Source: CAZSNH01 sp052388455 (GTDB taxonomy: Bacteria; Pseudomonadota; Alphaproteobacteria; Rhizobiales; Hyphomicrobiaceae). Taken from it: a DNA stretch of 8,098 nt. The stretch is taken from NCBI GenBank assembly GCA_052388455.1, contig JBQTIA010000114.1, positions 1-8,098 of the forward strand, written 5' to 3'. Positions 5,569 to 8,098 of the stretch are shown one piece after another (the first letter of the stretch is position 1; each line of letters opens with the position of its first letter). The notes beneath the pieces were generated by a model, which saw nothing but the letters and a program-made list of their open reading frames with translations, did not search any database and was not told the DNA's origin. A program made the position numbers and the translations under genes.

Positions 5569-6324
5569 ATGACTGACGACATCGAGGTTACTGTTGCCGG
5601 GGGCGTTCACACGCTCCGCCTTGCGCGACCGGCGAAGAAGAACGCGCTGACAGAGCGCATGTACACGTCACTTGCCGATGCCCTGGCGGGCGGCGACCGC
5701 GACGATGCCATCGGCGTGCACCTGATCCTCGGCGCGCCGGGCGTGTTCACGGCCGGCAACGATCTCGGGGATTTTCTGGCGACAGCCTCCGGGACGGGCA
5801 GCATGGGCGCCGACGTCCTCCGCTTCATCCGGTCGCTGCCGCTGGTCGCCAAGCCGCTGGTTGCCGCCGTGGATGGCCCGGCGATCGGTGTCGGCACCAC
5901 GCTGCTGTTCCATTGCGATCTCGTCTATGCGTCTCCGGCTGCGACCTTCGCAACGCCGTTCGTCGATCTGGCCCTCGTGCCGGAGGCGGCGTCCAGCCTG
6001 CTGATGCCGGCCCGCCTGGGCTATGCGCGCGCTTTCGAGATGCTGGCGCTTGGCCGGACGTTCACGACAGAGGCCATGCAACAAGCCGGTCTGGTCAATG
6101 CCGTGCTGCCGTCGGCCGACCTCGAACCCGCCGCCCGGGCCGCGGCGGACGCCCTGGCCCGCAAGCCGCGCGAGGCGCTGCTCGCCACCCGGAGGCTGAT
6201 GCGTGGCGATCCCGCCCCGGTTCTGGCACGCATCGACGAGGAGGCCGAAGCCTTCCGCCGCCGGCTCGCCTCCCCCGAGGCACGGCGGGCGTTCGAAGCC
6301 TTTTTCACCCGCTCGAAAGGCTGA
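5569..6324 (+). CDS. Enoyl-CoA hydratase/isomerase (crotonase) family, probably a Δ3-Δ2-enoyl-CoA isomerase type
   Basis: 251 aa, normal crotonase length. The oxyanion-hole loops are at AGNDL (62–66) and around GPAIGVG (103–109). The two glutamates of classical enoyl-CoA hydratase (rat E144 and E164) align with T111 and F131. E139, in TPFVDLALVPEAASS, instead matches the single catalytic Glu of the PEGCSS motif in peroxisomal-type Δ3-Δ2-enoyl-CoA isomerases. This points to double-bond isomerisation in degradation of unsaturated fatty acids rather than hydration; a related acyl-CoA reaction is possible. The start is ATG 5569 with only a weak GGGA element upstream. It lies 32 bp after the phosphoesterase stop and 52 bp before the 508-aa gene, so co-transcription is plausible. 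The alignment was done by eye. Confidence 0.87.
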   Translation: MTDDIEVTVAGGVHTLRLARPAKKNALTERMYTSLADALAGGDRDDAIGVHLILGAPGVFTAGNDLGDFLATASGTGSMGADVLRFIRSLPLVAKPLVAAVDGPAIGVGTTLLFHCDLVYASPAATFATPFVDLALVPEAASSLLMPARLGYARAFEMLALGRTFTTEAMQQAGLVNAVLPSADLEPAARAAADALARKPREALLATRRLMRGDPAPVLARIDEEAEAFRRRLASPEARRAFEAFFTRSKG

Positions 6325-6376
6325 TTTCTGCCGAACTGACGGCTAAACTGGCGACTGTCGAAGGGAGGCGGTTCTG

Positions 6377-7903
6377 ATGCCGCAGGGTGCCGGACAGATG
6401 CGATTGCGAACCCTTTGCGGTGCGGTCCTCGTTTCAGCTTCGCTCGTGTTCGCGCCGGCCGCCGTCGAGGCCAACTGGCTGACCCGGCTGGCGCGGGAGG
6501 CGGGCGATGCCGGCGGTAAGGCGGGCAAGCTCGGCATCCCGTCGTTCGATCACGCGGCGGCCTACGTCGCCAGATTGCCGCCGACCGGCTCGGGCCTTGC
6601 GCTCGCCGCGCATGTCACGCCGGAAGGTCATTGGAAGTTCGCGAGCCGGAGCGGAGAGGTCTATACGGCGGCGACACCGGAAGAACTGGCGCGGGTCGCA
6701 TCGGTGCTGGAGCCCGGTGCCGCGTTGGGAACGCGGCTGACGCTGTACCTCTCGGAAGACGCAGTTTTCAGCGGGCGTGAAGCCATCAAGGAGCTTCCCG
6801 GCGAACCGAATCTTCATCTGGTCTCACGCTCCGAGGCGTATCCGCTGCGTCCGCGGGAGGCCGGCGGCCGTGAAACACTGGTTGCCGAGGTGCGGCCGAA
6901 CGTGGTTGTCGCACTCGGCGACCGCCGGGCGTTCGACGAGGCCGTCTACCATCTCGGACGCTCGCTCGAGCCGTCGAGCCTCCGAATGCTCGCACTCGAA
7001 CCCTCGGGGCCGAAAACGCTGTCGGCGGTGCCGGCCTACGATCCGGCCACCCGCGCGCCGCTCGTCGATGCCATCGATCCCGCCGCTTTGCCGGCGGCGC
7101 TCGGCAAGCTGAAAGGACAGACGGTACTGCTGAGCGGGCGCATCGACGGCGACACGCTGATCGTCAAGCCCGCCAGCGGTGCGGAAACCCGTGTCGCGAT
7201 TCCAGTCATTGTGAGGGCCGCCGAAGCCGCCGACGTCAGCCTCGTCATTCTCCGCGCGACGAGTCCGCGCCAGCCGGGCGCGCGCAACTGGCTGTGGCAG
7301 ACCGTGGCGGTCTCCGGCCTCGACGACGCCCTGAAGCGCGCGACCTTTGGCGATTTTCTCAGCACGCTCGGTGCCGGTCGCGGCGTACTCGTGGTCGCCG
7401 CGCGGCCGTCGATCGGCGGTCGTGTGATGGTATCGGCCACGCCCTCGGGCGCCTCCGCGGCGCCGATGACGGAAACGGTCGGAACCTGGGTCACCGACAC
7501 GGCCGGAGAACTGATGGGAAACGTCATCGTCGAGGGTGCCCAGTCGTTCATGCCGGATCGCGAACGGCAGGAGGAGCTGGACGCACGCATCATTCCGGGT
7601 GTTCCATCCTGGCTGCAGCTGACCTACATCGGCAGTCTCGTCGCCGGGCTGCTGGGTCTAGAGTTCTCTCGGCAGTGGTGGGGGCGGCTCTGGCCGCCCG
7701 AGCAGCGCGGCGAGTACAGCGGCGCACTCGGCTATCAGGCCGCCCGCTCTGTTAGGATGACGATGTTCCTGCTGATCTTTCTGCCGCTGGTCGGGCTGCC
7801 CGCGCTCATTGCCGCACTCCTGATGCAGCTCTGGCGGATATTGACCGCGCCGCTGCGCTGGTTGCGCTGGCTTCGAGGCAAAGCCGCTTACTCCGGCGGC
7901 TGA
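6377..7903 (+). CDS. Exported/membrane protein of unknown function
   Basis: 508 aa, no recognised family. ATG 6377 has GGGAGG (6363–6368) 8 nt upstream, a strong start; M8 is the alternative. The N-terminus (MRLRTLCGAVLVSASLVFA, residues 8–26) looks like a signal peptide, with possible cleavage after VEA (residue 32). A large, probably periplasmic region (about 33–405) follows, without tandem repeats or obvious catalytic motifs. Its most distinctive stretch is near VSLVILRATSPRQPGARNWL. Two C-terminal hydrophobic segments (about 412–428 and 461–486) are separated by a Trp/Arg-rich loop (SRQWWGRLWPPEQRGE). The end is a basic amphipathic tail, RILTAPLRWLRWLRGK. The layout suggests a large extracytoplasmic domain anchored at its C-terminus. 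Its upstream neighbours do not reveal a role. A strong hairpin overlaps its stop. Confidence 0.8.
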   Translation: MPQGAGQMRLRTLCGAVLVSASLVFAPAAVEANWLTRLAREAGDAGGKAGKLGIPSFDHAAAYVARLPPTGSGLALAAHVTPEGHWKFASRSGEVYTAATPEELARVASVLEPGAALGTRLTLYLSEDAVFSGREAIKELPGEPNLHLVSRSEAYPLRPREAGGRETLVAEVRPNVVVALGDRRAFDEAVYHLGRSLEPSSLRMLALEPSGPKTLSAVPAYDPATRAPLVDAIDPAALPAALGKLKGQTVLLSGRIDGDTLIVKPASGAETRVAIPVIVRAAEAADVSLVILRATSPRQPGARNWLWQTVAVSGLDDALKRATFGDFLSTLGAGRGVLVVAARPSIGGRVMVSATPSGASAAPMTETVGTWVTDTAGELMGNVIVEGAQSFMPDRERQEELDARIIPGVPSWLQLTYIGSLVAGLLGLEFSRQWWGRLWPPEQRGEYSGALGYQAARSVRMTMFLLIFLPLVGLPALIAALLMQLWRILTAPLRWLRWLRGKAAYSGG

Positions 7904-7945
7904 TACTGTCGAGCGGAAGTTTTGTGACTTCCGTTCGACGGTATC
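7902..7945 (+). terminator. 18-bp stem-loop overlapping the stop codon, probable 3'-end hairpin
   Basis: Arms GATACTGTCGAGCGGAAG (7902–7919) and CTTCCGTTCGACGGTATC (7928–7945) flank an 8-nt loop, TTTTGTGA. As plus-strand RNA all 18 positions pair, two of them as G·U. As minus-strand RNA those two would be A·C mismatches, so the structure is tuned to the plus transcript. It starts at the second base of the TGA stop. No U-run follows (GGCGCGCGGGG), so termination or 3'-end protection is inferred rather than certain. Confidence 0.65.
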
Positions 7946-7972
7946 GGCGCGCGGGGTTGGCGGGGCGGCCGC

Positions 7973-8019
7973 GCGCCAAGAAAAGCTCATACCGGCGTGC
8001 CGGTATGAAGTCTCGGCGC
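7973..8019 (-). repeat. Nested inverted repeat with a 10-bp perfect core palindrome
   Basis: The core arms are TCATACCGGC (7987–7996) and GCCGGTATGA (7999–8008), separated by GT. Outer arms GCGCCAAGA (7973–7981) and TCTCGGCGC (8011–8019) match at 8 of 9 positions. The odd position is A·C in plus RNA but U·G in minus RNA, so the whole structure folds better on the minus strand. It could be a terminator for a minus-strand gene beyond the right edge, half of a convergent terminator pair, or a dyad operator for a gene starting at the edge. No T-run flanks it. Confidence 0.5.
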
Positions 8020-8098
8020 TTGCAACCGAACCCGCACGCCGCTAGCTCAAGATGAAACGCAAAAGAAAAGCGACACGTCATGGCCGGACTTTCAGGCA
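8020..8098. other. Right edge: possible truncated gene, direction unresolved
   Basis: Three weak possibilities exist. On the plus strand, an ATG at 8052 opens a basic peptide (MKRKRKATRHGRTFR) and an ATG at 8080 opens MAGLSG; both run off the window and neither has a clear ribosome site. On the minus strand, a frame entering from the right ends at TGA 8080–8078 (LKVRP-stop), which would fit the minus-favoured hairpin at 7973–8019. The sequence visible here cannot decide. Confidence 0.2.

Noticed and set aside
5913..6377. 154-aa plus-strand ORF overlapping the crotonase gene
   Set aside because: A frame shadow; the crotonase frame has continuous family motifs across the same DNA.
7806..8081. 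91-aa minus-strand ORF over the right-hand hairpins
   Set aside because: It runs through both inverted repeats into the end of the 508-aa gene, has no ribosome site and no recognisable sequence.
1..8098. Mobile element, prophage, CRISPR, toxin–antitoxin or defence island
   Set aside because: No transposase, integrase, repeat array, att-like direct repeats, tRNA or composition break was seen. Gene content is housekeeping and signalling.

Overview
The window is high-GC DNA with strong third-position GC bias. This bias opens long antisense reading frames over almost every real gene. Gene content (a NosP/FIST–hybrid kinase pair, a short Cys-containing protein, a crotonase, a CpdA-like phosphoesterase) and start usage (ATG, GTG and TTG, often with a GGAG-type ribosome site 7–8 nt upstream) suggest an alphaproteobacterium, most likely of the Hyphomicrobiales (Rhizobiales). 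That assignment is inference from style, not from a marker gene. I see no rRNA, tRNA, CRISPR array, insertion sequence or phage gene; it looks like ordinary chromosome.

Left part (1–2717, minus strand): a two-gene operon. A FIST-domain sensor (2717→1545) is followed, with a 4-nt GTGA stop/start overlap, by a cytosolic hybrid histidine kinase/receiver (1548→169). This is the architecture and order of the NosP–NahK nitric oxide signalling pair. The kinase has no PAS, GAF or membrane input domain of its own, so the FIST protein is its likely input. A possible plus-strand gene tail (2–100) would converge on the operon.

Middle part (2718–4417): a 352-bp divergent intergenic region with two clear inverted repeats separates nosP from a 68-aa plus-strand protein with four cysteines (3070–3276). 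That gene converges, with only 13 bp between stops, on a GNAT acetyltransferase (3787→3290). Upstream of it, also on the minus strand, lies a Nudix hydrolase (about 4417→3956).

Right part (4610–7903, plus strand): a CpdA-like calcineurin-fold metallophosphoesterase, a crotonase-fold protein whose active-site residues fit an enoyl-CoA isomerase better than a hydratase, and a 508-aa exported/membrane protein of unknown function. They are co-directional with gaps of 32 and 52 bp and could be one transcription unit, though their functions are not obviously linked. Two strong inverted repeats follow (7902–7945 and 7973–8019). The first overlaps the last stop codon and pairs fully only as plus-strand RNA; the second pairs better as minus-strand RNA.

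The most system-like content is the NosP–NahK operon. The least explained items are the 508-aa membrane protein, the 68-aa Cys protein, and the palindromes at 2976–2998, 3032–3044 and 7902–8019. I found no convincing wholly new multi-gene system.
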